A stretch of 64,000 nt of DNA from Romboutsia lituseburensis (GTDB taxonomy: Bacteria; Bacillota; Clostridia; Peptostreptococcales; Peptostreptococcaceae), in NCBI RefSeq assembly GCF_024723825.1, contig NZ_JANQBQ010000001.1, positions 3,162,001-3,226,000 on the forward strand, in the 5' to 3' direction. The notes under the pieces were generated by a model that was given only the letters and a program-made list of their open reading frames with translations, made no database searches and was not told the DNA's origin. Shown here one piece after another: positions 1 through 9,019 of the stretch; the first letter of the stretch is position 1; every line of letters begins with the position of its first letter. The position numbers and the translations under genes were made by a program.

Positions 1-710
1 TCAACGATATCATATTGAATATTTATTTCTTCGCCTTTATACTTGATTTTTTCATTAGAACTTAAAAATTTATTAGTATTTTTAAAGATTCTAGCATAAG
101 GATATGCCTCAGTTGCTTCGAATGTTAAAGTTTTTGTTTTTACAATATTTCTGAAAACTTCATCACTCATAGCTTCTCTTGCCATTAAAGCCATATCATA
201 AGCTGTAGTATAATGTTCTTTATCTGGTAATCCGTGTGGATTGTTAAAGTGAGTATTTTTAGCGCCTATAGCTTTAGCCTCTTCATTCATTAACTTTACA
301 AATTCTGATTTGCTACCACTTACATATGTAGCAAGTACATAAGCAGCATCGTTAGATGAGTGAACTAAAAGGGCATTTAATAAGTCTCTCACTGTAAAAG
401 ATTCACCATTTCTTAAATACATACTAGAACCATCTATTGGTGGTAAATCTTTGATTTCTATTACTTGACTTAGATCTGGTACATGTTTTAATACAACATG
501 AGCAGTCCAAACTTTAGTAGTAGAAGCAGGATAAAGTTTTTCATTTCTATTTTTACCATATAATACTTCCCCAGTTTCATAATCCATTAAAACCGCATAT
601 TTTGCAGTCAAATCAAGCTTTGTATTATTAGCAAATGATTTTCCTGTAGCCCCTAGCATAGAGGTGAAGACCATAAGAAATGCAACTAAAATTGATAGTC
701 TTTTTTTCAT
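1..710 (-). CDS. D-alanyl-D-alanine carboxypeptidase (DacF/DacA type), 3' end outside window
   Basis: This is a serine-type penicillin-binding protein that trims the terminal D-Ala from peptidoglycan stem peptides outside the cell. I translated it from the ATG at 708-710 on the minus strand; 236 codons are visible and the frame runs off the left edge. A signal peptide starts MKKRLSILVAFLMVF. The SxxK motif is STTK (S63, K66) and the SxN motif is SSN (residues 118-120). The KTG motif would lie beyond the edge. It is divergent from the comEA-like gene at 791. In spore formers this family includes DacF, which acts on the spore cortex, but paralogues cannot be separated from this fragment. Confidence 0.9.
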   Translation of the reverse strand, partial: MKKRLSILVAFLMVFTSMLGATGKSFANNTKLDLTAKYAVLMDYETGEVLYGKNRNEKLYPASTTKVWTAHVVLKHVPDLSQVIEIKDLPPIDGSSMYLRNGESFTVRDLLNALLVHSSNDAAYVLATYVSGSKSEFVKLMNEEAKAIGAKNTHFNNPHGLPDKEHYTTAYDMALMAREAMSDEVFRNIVKTKTLTFEATEAYPYARIFKNTNKFLSSNEKIKYKGEEINIQYDIV

Positions 711-790
711 TTAATAACCTCCAAATTTAAAACTTATATTTTAGTATAACATATTTTAGTCAATAATTAAAATGAAGGAGTGATTTTATT

Positions 791-1441
791 TTGAAGGCTA
801 TAATAAATGTTGGTGTAATAGTAGTTATAATTATTGTTGCTACGATAGGAATATTTTTTAGTGGAAATTTAGATATTAATGAAAATGTTAATGTTGTAAG
901 TGAAAGCGAGCAAGAAAAAATTCAGCATGTAGACGGCAAAAATAATGATAAATTAGAAAAAGAAAAGGATATAAAAAATACACAAGAAAATACAAATATA
1001 GTTAAGGAGGTAACTATATTTGTAAGTGGAGAAGTTAATAATCCAGGAGTAGTAACTATCAATTCAGATAAACGTTTAGCAGATGCAGTTAATAAATTAG
1101 GTGGATTTACGCAGGATGCTGATTTAAATAAGATAAATTTGGCTATGAAGATAGAGGATGAAAAGCACTATATAATACCTAAAATAGGCGAAAATATAGA
1201 AGTATCTAGCAGTGAAAATAGTATAAATACGAAAAATGAAGAAAATAATTTAGTTAATATAAATGAAGCTGACATAAAAGAACTTGATTCATTACCTGGT
1301 GTAGGGGAAGCAACAGCGACAAAAATTATAAATTATAGGGAAGAAAAGGGAAAATTTAAATCTACTGAAGAAATAAAAGATGTAAATGGAATAGGCGACA
1401 AAAAATACGAAAATATAAAGGATATGATTACTATTAAGTAG
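791..1441 (+). CDS. comEA: ComEA-like DNA-binding protein (SLBB + helix-hairpin-helix)
   Basis: This is the predicted membrane-anchored receptor for double-stranded DNA in competence. The TTG start at 791 is chosen because GGAG at 777-780 sits at proper spacing. The 216-residue protein has one N-terminal membrane segment (about residues 5-24), a charged linker, an SLBB domain (about 73-135, VSGEVNNPGVV) and a C-terminal ComEA helix-hairpin-helix pair (about 155-216) with LPGVGEATA and VNGIGDKKY. In many Firmicutes comEA lies directly before comEC; here the comEC-like channel is 18 kb away and selenium and other genes lie between. Whether it works in uptake depends on pilin genes outside the window. 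Confidence 0.88.
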   Translation: MKAIINVGVIVVIIIVATIGIFFSGNLDINENVNVVSESEQEKIQHVDGKNNDKLEKEKDIKNTQENTNIVKEVTIFVSGEVNNPGVVTINSDKRLADAVNKLGGFTQDADLNKINLAMKIEDEKHYIIPKIGENIEVSSSENSINTKNEENNLVNINEADIKELDSLPGVGEATATKIINYREEKGKFKSTEEIKDVNGIGDKKYENIKDMITIK

Positions 1442-1558
1442 AATTAGGTATTAATAAGTAATAAACTTAATAAATAAAATAATCTAATCAAATTAATAAA
1501 TATTATAATAAAATATGATATTATATGTATGTAAAAGATAACTCAAGGAGATAGGCAA

Positions 1559-2599
1559 ATGGATATTAGAAAAAAACTTACAGATATGACAACATCAGGT
1601 GGATGAGCGGCTAAAATAGGGCCAGAGGTTCTGGCTTCAGTATTAGCGCAATTACCTAAAAATACAAATACAGATAACTTATTAGTTGGATTAGAAACTT
1701 CGGATGATGCTGCTGTTTATAAATTAAATGATAGTAGTGCATTAATACAGACATTAGATTTTTTTACACCTATGGTAGACGATCCTTATATATTTGGGCA
1801 AATTGCAGCATCAAATTCATTATCAGACGTATATGCTATGGGAGGAACTCCAATAGTGGCAATGAATATAGTGTGTTTTCCGTCGTGTAATGATATGAAT
1901 GTACTAGCCGAAATACTTAAGGGTGGATTTGATAAAGTAAAAGAAAGTGGTGCCCTATTAGTTGGAGGTCATACTGTTGATGATAAAGAGCCTAAATATG
2001 GTCTTTCGGTATCTGGAATAGTTCATCCTAATAATGTTTTATCAAATGCAACAGCTAAGATAGGCGATAAATTAATACTCACAAAACCTATAGGTGTTGG
2101 GATACTAAATACTGCTATGAAAGAAGGCTTAGTTGATGAGAAAATTGCTAAGTACGTAGTTGATGTTATGGTTCATTTGAATAAATATGCGGCAATGAGT
2201 TTTAATAATATAAAAGTTAATTCAGCAACGGATGTTACAGGTTTTGGACTTTTAGGACATGCATTAGAAATGGCTAAAGCTTCAAACGTAAGTATAGAAA
2301 TAAATTCTAAAGAAGTTCCAGTAATAGAAGGAGCTATAGAAATGGCTAGCATGGGAATAATACCTGCTGGTATGTATAGAAATAAAGAGTATATAGGAAA
2401 AGATGTAGATACTAACAACATAAAAACTGAAATAGAAGATATATTATATGATCCTCAAACATCAGGAGGATTATTAGTTTCAGTTAGTTCAGATTTAGCT
2501 GAAAAACTTGTAGAAGATATGAAAAAAAATGGTTCTATAGAAGCTAAAATAATAGGGGAAGTAAAAGAGAAGCAAGATAAATATATTATAGTAAATTAA
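1559..2599 (+). CDS. selD: Selenide, water dikinase (selenophosphate synthetase), selenocysteine-containing
   Basis: SelD makes selenophosphate from selenide and ATP, the selenium donor for tRNA-Sec. The ATG at 1559 follows AAGGAG at 1545-1550. The frame reads [15 protein letters not shown], then TGA at 1604-1606, then AAKIGPEVL, and continues to the stop at 2599. The TGA sits where SelD enzymes have the catalytic Cys or Sec of the glycine-rich loop, so I read it as selenocysteine 16 (346 residues). A SECIS-like hairpin follows it. An automatic call would begin at 1772 and lose 71 residues, including the active site. The nucleotide-binding part has ETSDDAAVY, and [14 protein letters not shown] and DPQTSGGLL are family motifs. 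selA and selB follow. Confidence 0.95.
1604..1635 (+). promoter_or_regulatory. Selenocysteine UGA codon and bacterial SECIS hairpin in selD
   Basis: The in-frame TGA at 1604-1606 is followed by a hairpin within the coding sequence. Its stem is GCCAG (1621-1625) and CTGGC (1631-1635), with loop AGGTT. The loop carries the GGU seen in apical loops of bacterial SECIS elements bound by the C-terminal domain of SelB. The loop GG lies about 22 bases after the UGA, within the usual bacterial distance. The recoding factor SelB is encoded 2.5 kb downstream. The pairing is seen directly; the function is inferred from family knowledge. Confidence 0.82.
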
Positions 2600-2670
2600 A
2601 ATTTTAGATGCTCTCTAGTATGAAAAACCCAAAAATATTTGTATAAAAATAAAATATAAAACTATCAAAA

Positions 2671-2701
2671 TGCCCATTCGTGTACTATTTGCGAATGGGC
2701 A
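2671..2701 (+). other. Strong hairpin between selD and selA without a U-tract
   Basis: TGCCCATTCG (2671-2680) pairs perfectly with CGAATGGGCA (2692-2701) around an 11-base loop. It is one of the most GC-rich intergenic hairpins in the window. No run of T follows on the plus strand (AATCTAATAA), so it is not a standard intrinsic terminator for selD. It ends 36 bases before the selA start and may stabilise or process the selD mRNA or affect selA expression. Confidence 0.6.
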
Positions 2702-2736
2702 ATCTAATAAAATAATGAGAAGAGAGTGTGATAATT

Positions 2737-4140
2737 TTGGATAAGAAAAGTTTATTTTCAATGCTTCCATCAGTAGACGAAGTCTTAGGAATAAGTAAAA
2801 TTGTAGATATATTAAAAGAGTATCCAAGGAGTTTGGTTTTAGAGTCAATAAGAGAAGCTATAGATTTAAAAAGAAAAGAAATAACAAACTTAAAGCAAGA
2901 CGAATTAAATACATTTAATTTAAATAATGAAAAAATAATTGAAAATGTTTTAAATAGATTAAGAATAAATTATTCATTATCACTAAAAAAAGTAATAAAT
3001 GCTACAGGTACAGTTGTTCATACTAACTTAGGGAGATCTTTATTAAGTGAAACACTTAAAGATGAGTTATGGGAATCTGCATCAAGATATTCTAATTTAG
3101 AATATAACTTGGATAAAGGCGAAAGAGGATCAAGATATGATCATTTAACTAATACAATCAAAAGACTTACTAAAGCAGAAGATGTATTAGTTGTAAACAA
3201 TAATGCAGCTGCTGTTTTGTTAGTTTTAAGTACGTTAGCCAAAGATAAGGAAGCTATAGTATCAAGAGGTGAATTAGTAGAAGTTGGGGGATCATTTAGG
3301 ATACCTAGTATAATGGAACTAAGTGGAGCTAAGTTAGTTGAGGTTGGAGCAACGAATAAAACGCATTTAAAAGATTATGAAAATGCAATAAATGAAGATA
3401 CAAGTATACTTATGAAAGTACATACAAGTAATTATAGAATTCTTGGATTTACGGAAAGTATTGAAGTAGATGAACTTTCAAAGCTAGGTAAAAAATATGA
3501 TATACCAGTTATAGAAGATTTAGGTAGTGGTGTATTTATAGATTTATCAAAATATGGATTGTCTTATGAACCTACCGTTTTAGATTCTATAAATAAAGGT
3601 GCAGATATAGTAACTTTTAGTGGAGACAAAATGTTAGGTGGACCTCAAGCGGGTATAATAGTAGGTAAAAAAGACTATATAGAAAAAATGAAAAAAAATC
3701 AGCTTACAAGAGCATTAAGAGTTGATAAATTAACAATATGTGCACTAGAATCAACACTTAGAATGTATTTAGATGAAGAAAAAGCAATAAAAGAAATACC
3801 TACTCTGAGAATGCTAACATATAAATTAGAGGAATTAGAAGAAAAAGCGAATAAATTATTGAATATGATAAATAAATTAAATTTAGATGCTGATATTTGG
3901 ATAGAAGATGGGTTATCTCAGGTTGGCGGAGGGTCTATGCCTTTAGAGACTATAAAAACTAAGGTTATATCAATAACACCTAAAAATATGAACGTTTCAA
4001 CATTAGAGAAAAAATTGAGATTAGGTGAGGCTAATATAATTGCTAGAATATACGATAATAAATATGTATTAGATGTTAGAACTATATTTGATGATGAATA
4101 TGAAATCATAGTAAATGAATTAGGAAATGCTTTTAAATAA
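2737..4140 (+). CDS. selA: L-seryl-tRNA(Sec) selenium transferase
   Basis: SelA converts seryl-tRNA-Sec to selenocysteinyl-tRNA-Sec with pyridoxal phosphate and selenophosphate. I prefer the TTG at 2737 ([17 protein letters not shown], 467 residues), which matches the family N-terminus and leaves room after the GAGAAGAGAG stretch at 2717-2726. A GTG at 2728 would add three residues but overlaps that ribosome binding site. The fold-type I PLP enzyme signature [12 protein letters not shown] carries the PLP lysine (K298), and [14 protein letters not shown] is the typical N-terminal motif. Length is normal. It lies between selD and selB, and selB follows after 23 bases. Confidence 0.95.
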   Translation: MDKKSLFSMLPSVDEVLGISKIVDILKEYPRSLVLESIREAIDLKRKEITNLKQDELNTFNLNNEKIIENVLNRLRINYSLSLKKVINATGTVVHTNLGRSLLSETLKDELWESASRYSNLEYNLDKGERGSRYDHLTNTIKRLTKAEDVLVVNNNAAAVLLVLSTLAKDKEAIVSRGELVEVGGSFRIPSIMELSGAKLVEVGATNKTHLKDYENAINEDTSILMKVHTSNYRILGFTESIEVDELSKLGKKYDIPVIEDLGSGVFIDLSKYGLSYEPTVLDSINKGADIVTFSGDKMLGGPQAGIIVGKKDYIEKMKKNQLTRALRVDKLTICALESTLRMYLDEEKAIKEIPTLRMLTYKLEELEEKANKLLNMINKLNLDADIWIEDGLSQVGGGSMPLETIKTKVISITPKNMNVSTLEKKLRLGEANIIARIYDNKYVLDVRTIFDDEYEIIVNELGNAFK

Positions 4141-4163
4141 AGACAGTGATAGGGGGCCTTGGC

Positions 4164-6047
4164 ATGAAAAATATAGTAATAGGAACAGCTGGTCATATAG
4201 ATCATGGAAAAACAACATTAATAAAATCACTTACAGGAAGAGATACAGACACACTAGCTGAAGAAAAAAAGAGAGGTATATCTATTAATTTAGGGTTTAC
4301 ATATTTTGATTTACCTAGCAACAAAAGAGCTGGCATAGTTGACGTTCCAGGGCATGAAAAGTTTATAAAAAATATGCTAGCAGGTGCATCTGGATTAGAT
4401 ATGGTCTTACTAGTAGTTGCTGCAGATGAGGGTGTTATGCCTCAAACAGTAGAGCATTTAGATATACTTAGCTTTTTAGACACACAAAAAGGAATAATTG
4501 TTTTAACTAAGTGTGACACAGTAGAAGATGAATTTATAGAGTTGGTAAAAGAAGATATAATAGAAAAAGTAAAAGGTACATTCTTAGAAAATGCAGAAAT
4601 TATACAAGTTGATTCTGTATCAAAAAAAGGAATTAACAATCTGATAAATAAAATAGATGAATTAAGTGATGAGATAGATGGTAATAATGAAAATTCGCCA
4701 GCAAGATTAAATGTGGATAGAGTATTCTCAGTTAAAGGGTTTGGAACGGTAGTTACAGGAACTTTAATAGAAGGTACAATTAGTATAGATGATGAACTAC
4801 AAATATATCCTACACAAATTAATACTAAAATAAGAAGTATTCAAGTTCATGGTGAAAGTGTAGATATGGCATATGCAGGTCAAAGAACAGCTATAAATAT
4901 ATCTAATGTAAAAGTTGAAGATATCCAAAGAGGAGATGTATTAGCAGCTAAAAATTCTTTAGAAGAAGCAATGATGTTAGATGTTAGAATTTCCTTAGTT
5001 AATCATGGAGAAAAAACACTGAAGCATTGGGATAGACTTAGACTTTATCATGGAACAAGAGAAATACTTTGTAGAGCAGTTCCATTAGATAAAGAAGTTA
5101 TAGACTCAGGAGAAAGTGGTTTTGTTCAATTGAGATTAGAAGAAAGTATAGTTGCGAAAAAGGTAGATAAATTTGTAGTTAGATATTATTCTCCTATGGA
5201 AACTATAGGTGGTGGAATTATAATAGATACAGCCCCTAAAAAACATAAAAGATTTGATAAAAAAGTTATTGAAGCTCTTAAAATAAAGGAAAAAGGAGAG
5301 CTAGAGGATATATTAGAAGAATATCTAAAAAGATATTTAAATAATTATCCAAGTAAAAAAGATATAATGAGCTATAGTGGAGAGAGTGAACAAAACGTAG
5401 ATATGGCATTAGAAAAACTAATAAATAGTAATAAAATAGTACTAATTAACAATATGTATATGCATAATAGTCAATATGAAAATTTAAAGGAAGAGTCAAT
5501 AAAACTATTAAACCAATATCATAAAAAATATAGGCTTAGAAAAGGAATATTAAAGGAAGAGTTTAGATCTAAAATAGAAAGTAAATTTAAAACAAAAGAG
5601 ATGGATATGTTAATTGATAAATTTTCAAAAGAAAAAGTATTAAAGGTTAGCGATAATTTAGTTTCTATCTATGATTTTGAGGTGGTATTTAATAATAAAC
5701 AAAAAGAAATAAAAGAGAATATAAAATCTAAATTAGATAAATCTGGAATAGAAACTCTTTTAACTATAGATGATATATGTAATAAAAATGTGTATTATGA
5801 GGAAGTACTGGAAGCTATGATAGGTTCAGAAGTAGAACAATTAGATGAAAAATATATTATAAGCAATAACTTATATAATAAATTGAAGAAAGAAATTATT
5901 GAATATCTAAAAGAAAAAAAAGAAATTACTTTAGGAGAATACAGAGATTTATTAAATTCTAGCCGTAAAAATTGTATGATAATATTAGAAAACTTTGATA
6001 GAAATAAAATAACCAAAAGAGAAGAGAATAAAAGAATATTATACTAA
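4164..6047 (+). CDS. selB: Selenocysteine-specific elongation factor SelB
   Basis: SelB is the GTPase that brings Sec-tRNA to the ribosome at UGA codons next to a SECIS hairpin. The ATG at 4164 is preferred over a GTG at 4146 because AGGGGGC at 4151-4157 gives correct spacing and the protein then begins MKNIVIGTAGHIDHGKTT with the P-loop at its N-terminus. The G domain has DVPGHEKF and the G4 motif TKCD, followed by EF-Tu-like beta-barrel domains. The C-terminal half (about residues 370-627) is the winged-helix array that binds the SECIS RNA. The length of 627 residues is normal. It is the last gene of selDAB; a hairpin follows at 6095-6159. Confidence 0.96.
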   Translation: MKNIVIGTAGHIDHGKTTLIKSLTGRDTDTLAEEKKRGISINLGFTYFDLPSNKRAGIVDVPGHEKFIKNMLAGASGLDMVLLVVAADEGVMPQTVEHLDILSFLDTQKGIIVLTKCDTVEDEFIELVKEDIIEKVKGTFLENAEIIQVDSVSKKGINNLINKIDELSDEIDGNNENSPARLNVDRVFSVKGFGTVVTGTLIEGTISIDDELQIYPTQINTKIRSIQVHGESVDMAYAGQRTAINISNVKVEDIQRGDVLAAKNSLEEAMMLDVRISLVNHGEKTLKHWDRLRLYHGTREILCRAVPLDKEVIDSGESGFVQLRLEESIVAKKVDKFVVRYYSPMETIGGGIIIDTAPKKHKRFDKKVIEALKIKEKGELEDILEEYLKRYLNNYPSKKDIMSYSGESEQNVDMALEKLINSNKIVLINNMYMHNSQYENLKEESIKLLNQYHKKYRLRKGILKEEFRSKIESKFKTKEMDMLIDKFSKEKVLKVSDNLVSIYDFEVVFNNKQKEIKENIKSKLDKSGIETLLTIDDICNKNVYYEEVLEAMIGSEVEQLDEKYIISNNLYNKLKKEIIEYLKEKKEITLGEYRDLLNSSRKNCMIILENFDRNKITKREENKRILY

Positions 6048-6094
6048 ATTGTAGAAAAAAATATAAAAAATTCAATAAAAGTGATATAATAAAT

Positions 6095-6159
6095 CTGTAA
6101 AATACCAAGTTAAGTATAAATAGGAATAATATACATAGCTTGGTATTTTTAGTTTACAG
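6095..6159 (+). terminator. Two-tier hairpin after selB, probable terminator
   Basis: An inner stem AAATACCAAG (6100-6109) pairs with CTTGGTATTT (6139-6148) and runs into TTTTT, as in an intrinsic terminator. An outer stem CTGTAAA (6095-6101) can pair with TTTACAG (6153-6159). A TATAAT at 6085-6090 lies just upstream without a clear -35, so a short leader transcript for the next gene is also possible. Confidence 0.6.
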
Positions 6160-6249
6160 AAGGATAAAATTATTTAATTATATAAATATTTTATTTTTAC
6201 ACAAAAGATATGTCTAATCATACTATTGTTTGAATGGGGGAGATAAGTA

Positions 6250-9006
6250 TTGATTATGAATCAAAGAAAGGTTAATAGCAATAAAGAGATATTAAGTTTA
6301 ATCTCAACATTTTTAGTATCTATATTGCTATTGATATTAATAAATGACACTAAAAAATACGTAGTTTTTGTACATAGCATATATGCCACCTTTTTAATAG
6401 CTATGGGAATAATTGTTTTGAATACAATTAAGTTTAATGTAAATAAGTTTTCTATTTTTTTAGGAAGTGTTTTTGCAGTAACAGGTATATTGGAAATAAT
6501 ATTTGTATTTATGTGCTTAAATTACTTAAAATCATCAAGTTATGATTATAATTTATTTACTTTTATATCTATTATAATGGATTTATTACCTGTTTTAGGT
6601 ATATATATGAGCTTAAATTATTTGCACCAAGATAAGTTTAGATATGAAAAGTTAACACTAAATATTATAAGTTTTATGTTGATTTCTTTAATTGCGACTA
6701 TTACTTTTAATTGGAATGTAAATCAAAATAGAGAATTTAATTATAAACAAGCTATAATGATTATGGAAAATATATTTACTATATTTACAATTATTATTGT
6801 AATATTTATAAACAAGAGATTAAAAATTACAGAAGCTAAGTTAGATGAATTTGAAAAAGGTTTTTTTAAAAAAATAACAATAATAATTGTTTTAGCTAGA
6901 ATACCTTCAGTTCTTCATATATTTTTAAATGATTTGTATTTTAAAGATATTTTAAAACAAATAATAACAAACTTTGAAATTTATTATTTATATCAATATA
7001 TAGTACATACAAATGTTAAAAAACCATACAAAAAACTTAATATCATAAATAATGAACTTATTCAAAAATCAGAATCATTAAATATTAAAAATAAAAAATT
7101 AATAGAAGAAACAAAAAAAATTCAGGATTTAAAAAATATGTTAAGTAGCAAAGAAGCTAAATTAAAATCGACTTTAGATACTTCTGTAAATTGTATAATA
7201 GTATTTAATGATAAAAAAGAAATAACATATGCAAATAAAATGTTTTTGAATACATTTAAAACTAGCAATAATACTGAATATTATGATATTGACAAAAATA
7301 TAAAGCCGTTAATAAGAGATTACAATAAATTTATAAATAATATTGATTATGCATTTTATAAAAATGAAAGCATTGAAGAAATTACATATACAATAACAAA
7401 TAAAATATACCAAACTATATTCGCTCCATTAAATATAAATGGAAAGATACAAGGAACTTTATGCATAATGATAGATAAAACAAAGAAAAAAGAATTTGAA
7501 GAAAAGATAGTTGATATAAACACTCGATATGAAAGATTTTTAGAAAGTATTGGAGATGGAATTGTTGTAATTCAAAATGGACAAAAAATTTATGCTAATA
7601 AAGCATGTAAAGATATCTTTAAAGATAAGCTAGACACAATAGATTTTAAGGACAATTATGAAAAAGATAATTTAGAACAATGCTACGAAATAGATGGTAA
7701 AAAAGTATATGTTGAAATGAGTTACTCTCAGTATACTAAAAATAATGAAAATAAAACAATAATTGTAATTAGGGATATAACAAAAAGGAAAAAAGCACAG
7801 TTAAAGTTAAAAGAAAGCCAAAAATCTTATGCCAGACTTATAGATATATTACCTGATGGTATATGTTTGTTAGATAATAATCTAAAAATAGATTATGCCA
7901 ATAAATCATTAATAAACATGGTTAATGTATCAAATATGTCAGAACTTAAAAACTTAAATATAAAAAAGTTAATCAATTTAACTTTAGATGAAGAATCTAA
8001 ATTTGAAAAAAAGATGAAAAAAGTAATAAATGAGAATAGATATATGTTACTTTTAGAACACGAAATAAAGTCTTATAATGGTGAAAATATACAAGTTGAA
8101 GTAAATGCATTACCATTTTCAATTGATGACCATAAAAATATAATGCTTATAATAAAGGATTTAACTCACAAAAAAACATCAGAAATGGCAGAAAAAGAAT
8201 TACTTGATAGACTAAAAACGGATAAAATAAAAACTGAATTTTTTGCTAATATGTCTCATGAATTAAAGACTCCTCTAAATGTTATTTCAAGCTCTAATCA
8301 ATTGATAGACTCTTTATATAAAAATAGTAAGATAGAAGATTATAATGATAATATGAAATCTCATATTGAGTTAGTTAGACAAAGTGCATATAGGCTACAA
8401 AGATTAATTAGTAATATAATAGATTTAACAAAAATGGAATCTGGATTCTATAATTTAAAATTAGCAAATCAGAATATTGTAAATGTTATAGAAGATTTAT
8501 TTGTAATTGTTGAAAAGTATACAAGTAAAAAGGATATAAGTTTAGTATTTGATACAGATAATGAAGAAATAAATATAAATATAGATAAAGTTGAAATAGA
8601 GAGGATAATATTAAATTTATTATCTAATTGCATTAAATTTACAAATAACGGAGGAAGCATTTTTGTAAATATTTATGATGGAATAGATATAGTTACAATA
8701 AGCGTAAAAGATAATGGAGTAGGAATACCAAAAAATAAAATTGATATAATATTTGAGGAATTTGCACAAGTTGATAAAACTCTATCAAGAAATACGGAAG
8801 GTAGTGGAATAGGGCTCACTATAGTTAAAAATTTAGTAGAACTTCATCAAGGAGACATAAAAGTTAATAGTAAAGAGAATGTAGGCACAGAGTTTATAAT
8901 AACTATTCCAAAGACAAATTTAACTAAAGAAGACTACAAAGAAGATAAAAGAATTTACAATATAGAAGAAAAGGTAAAAATAGAATTTTCAGATATATAT
9001 TATTAA
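6250..9006 (+). CDS. Orphan membrane sensor histidine kinase with PAS domains (copy 1)
   Basis: This 918-residue kinase starts at TTG 6250 behind GGGGGAG; an ATG two codons later is possible. Residues 1 to about 245 form about seven membrane helices resembling a MASE-type sensory module. A coiled linker and about three PAS domains follow (about 300-415, 424-512, 522-650). The HisKA motif ANMSHELKTPLN has the phospho-accepting H670. The ATPase domain has NLLSNCIKFT, DNGVGI and GSGIGLTIV. No receiver domain or response regulator gene is nearby. A paralogue follows 13 bases downstream. Orphan kinases of this build phosphorylate Spo0A in clostridia, so a role in sporulation is plausible but not shown. 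Confidence 0.88.
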   Translation: MIMNQRKVNSNKEILSLISTFLVSILLLILINDTKKYVVFVHSIYATFLIAMGIIVLNTIKFNVNKFSIFLGSVFAVTGILEIIFVFMCLNYLKSSSYDYNLFTFISIIMDLLPVLGIYMSLNYLHQDKFRYEKLTLNIISFMLISLIATITFNWNVNQNREFNYKQAIMIMENIFTIFTIIIVIFINKRLKITEAKLDEFEKGFFKKITIIIVLARIPSVLHIFLNDLYFKDILKQIITNFEIYYLYQYIVHTNVKKPYKKLNIINNELIQKSESLNIKNKKLIEETKKIQDLKNMLSSKEAKLKSTLDTSVNCIIVFNDKKEITYANKMFLNTFKTSNNTEYYDIDKNIKPLIRDYNKFINNIDYAFYKNESIEEITYTITNKIYQTIFAPLNINGKIQGTLCIMIDKTKKKEFEEKIVDINTRYERFLESIGDGIVVIQNGQKIYANKACKDIFKDKLDTIDFKDNYEKDNLEQCYEIDGKKVYVEMSYSQYTKNNENKTIIVIRDITKRKKAQLKLKESQKSYARLIDILPDGICLLDNNLKIDYANKSLINMVNVSNMSELKNLNIKKLINLTLDEESKFEKKMKKVINENRYMLLLEHEIKSYNGENIQVEVNALPFSIDDHKNIMLIIKDLTHKKTSEMAEKELLDRLKTDKIKTEFFANMSHELKTPLNVISSSNQLIDSLYKNSKIEDYNDNMKSHIELVRQSAYRLQRLISNIIDLTKMESGFYNLKLANQNIVNVIEDLFVIVEKYTSKKDISLVFDTDNEEININIDKVEIERIILNLLSNCIKFTNNGGSIFVNIYDGIDIVTISVKDNGVGIPKNKIDIIFEEFAQVDKTLSRNTEGSGIGLTIVKNLVELHQGDIKVNSKENVGTEFIITIPKTNLTKEDYKEDKRIYNIEEKVKIEFSDIYY

Positions 9007-9019
9007 AATTAGGAGAGTT

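Noticed and set aside
1772-2599. selD beginning at the ATG 1772
   Set aside because: The upstream frame from 1559 carries the conserved catalytic loop and continues through a selenocysteine TGA, so 1772 is an internal methionine.
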